A stretch of 14,172 nt of DNA, taken from Bacilli bacterium. Lineage in GTDB: Bacteria; Bacillota_I; Bacilli_A; RFN20; CAG-826. Positions 14,149 through 14,172 of this stretch are shown piece after piece. A model generated the notes under the pieces. That model was given only the letters and a program-made list of their open reading frames with translations, was not told the DNA's origin and did no database searches. Position 1 is the stretch's first letter; each line of letters starts with the position of its first letter. Location of the stretch: the NCBI GenBank assembly GCA_900767825.1, contig CAAGAN010000003.1:1-14172 (forward strand), given 5' to 3'. Made by a program: the position numbers and the translations under genes.

Positions 14149-14172
14149 GACCCCCCAAAAAAGTGGAGAACC
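14149..14172 (-). repeat. Right terminal inverted repeat of the ISL3 element
   Basis: Read on the minus strand it begins GGTTCTCCAC, then six T's, six G's and TC. It ends exactly at the last base of the window. Confidence 0.9.

Larger units (their letters stand above)
12708..14172 (+). mobile_element. Complete ISL3-family insertion sequence
   Basis: The element is 1465 bp, bounded by 24-bp terminal inverted repeats beginning GGTTCTCCAC and holding one transposase gene. ISL3 elements usually make 8-bp target duplications; the left flank is TAATAATG, and the right flank is outside the window, so duplication cannot be tested. The inside is visibly richer in G+C than the neighbouring genes, pointing to recent acquisition. 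The intact reading frame and matching ends suggest it is still mobile. Confidence 0.92.

Noticed and set aside
1..14172. CRISPR array or phage integrase
   Set aside because: No regularly spaced repeats and no recombinase-like protein were seen on either strand.

Overview
The window looks like an AT-rich, Gram-positive-type genome from the Bacillota, probably a Bacilli or Mollicutes relative. Supporting signs are low G+C, AGGAGG-type ribosome binding sites, TTGnnn-17-TATAAT-like promoters, U-tract hairpin terminators and genes for membrane glycolipids. Every one of the twelve genes stops with TAA or TAG and none with TGA, yet Trp is written TGG throughout, so the standard bacterial code fits. 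The genus cannot be told from the sequence.

Bases 1-452 hold no convincing gene, only a strong inverted repeat and a possible gene remnant. Bases 453-4396 are a minus-strand accessory block, read from right to left: a WYL-domain transcription regulator, a PD-(D/E)XK nuclease-like protein that overlaps it by 11 bp, a terminator hairpin, a soluble FtsH-like AAA ATPase/zinc protease, and a 164-residue protein of unknown function coupled to the protease. The set (regulator, nuclease, ATP-driven protease, orphan) resembles a defence island but matches no named system I know. Next comes a minus-strand BRO-N/Fic protein (4672-5526), then an initiator tRNA gene with an unusual anticodon loop (5632-5708).

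Bases 5932-9876 are plus-strand housekeeping and envelope genes: a GT4 glycosyltransferase coupled to a lysophospholipid-type acyltransferase, rubrerythrin, and a membrane GT2 glycosyltransferase. With the minus-strand flippase-like membrane protein at 11067-12278 they suggest surface glycolipid synthesis. Between them lies a second accessory module: a short, highly structured RNA (about 10022-10096) with its own promoter and terminator, placed directly before a DUF3800 gene (10106-10771). DUF3800 genes are known to be associated with several families of structured RNA, so this is probably an RNA-protein pair.

The right end has tRNA-Asp and tRNA-Phe, a terminator, and a complete ISL3-family insertion sequence (12708-14172) whose right inverted repeat ends exactly on the last base of the window. 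That is what a contig broken at a repeated element would look like. The two most interesting items are the WYL/nuclease/soluble FtsH-like block and the structured RNA with DUF3800.
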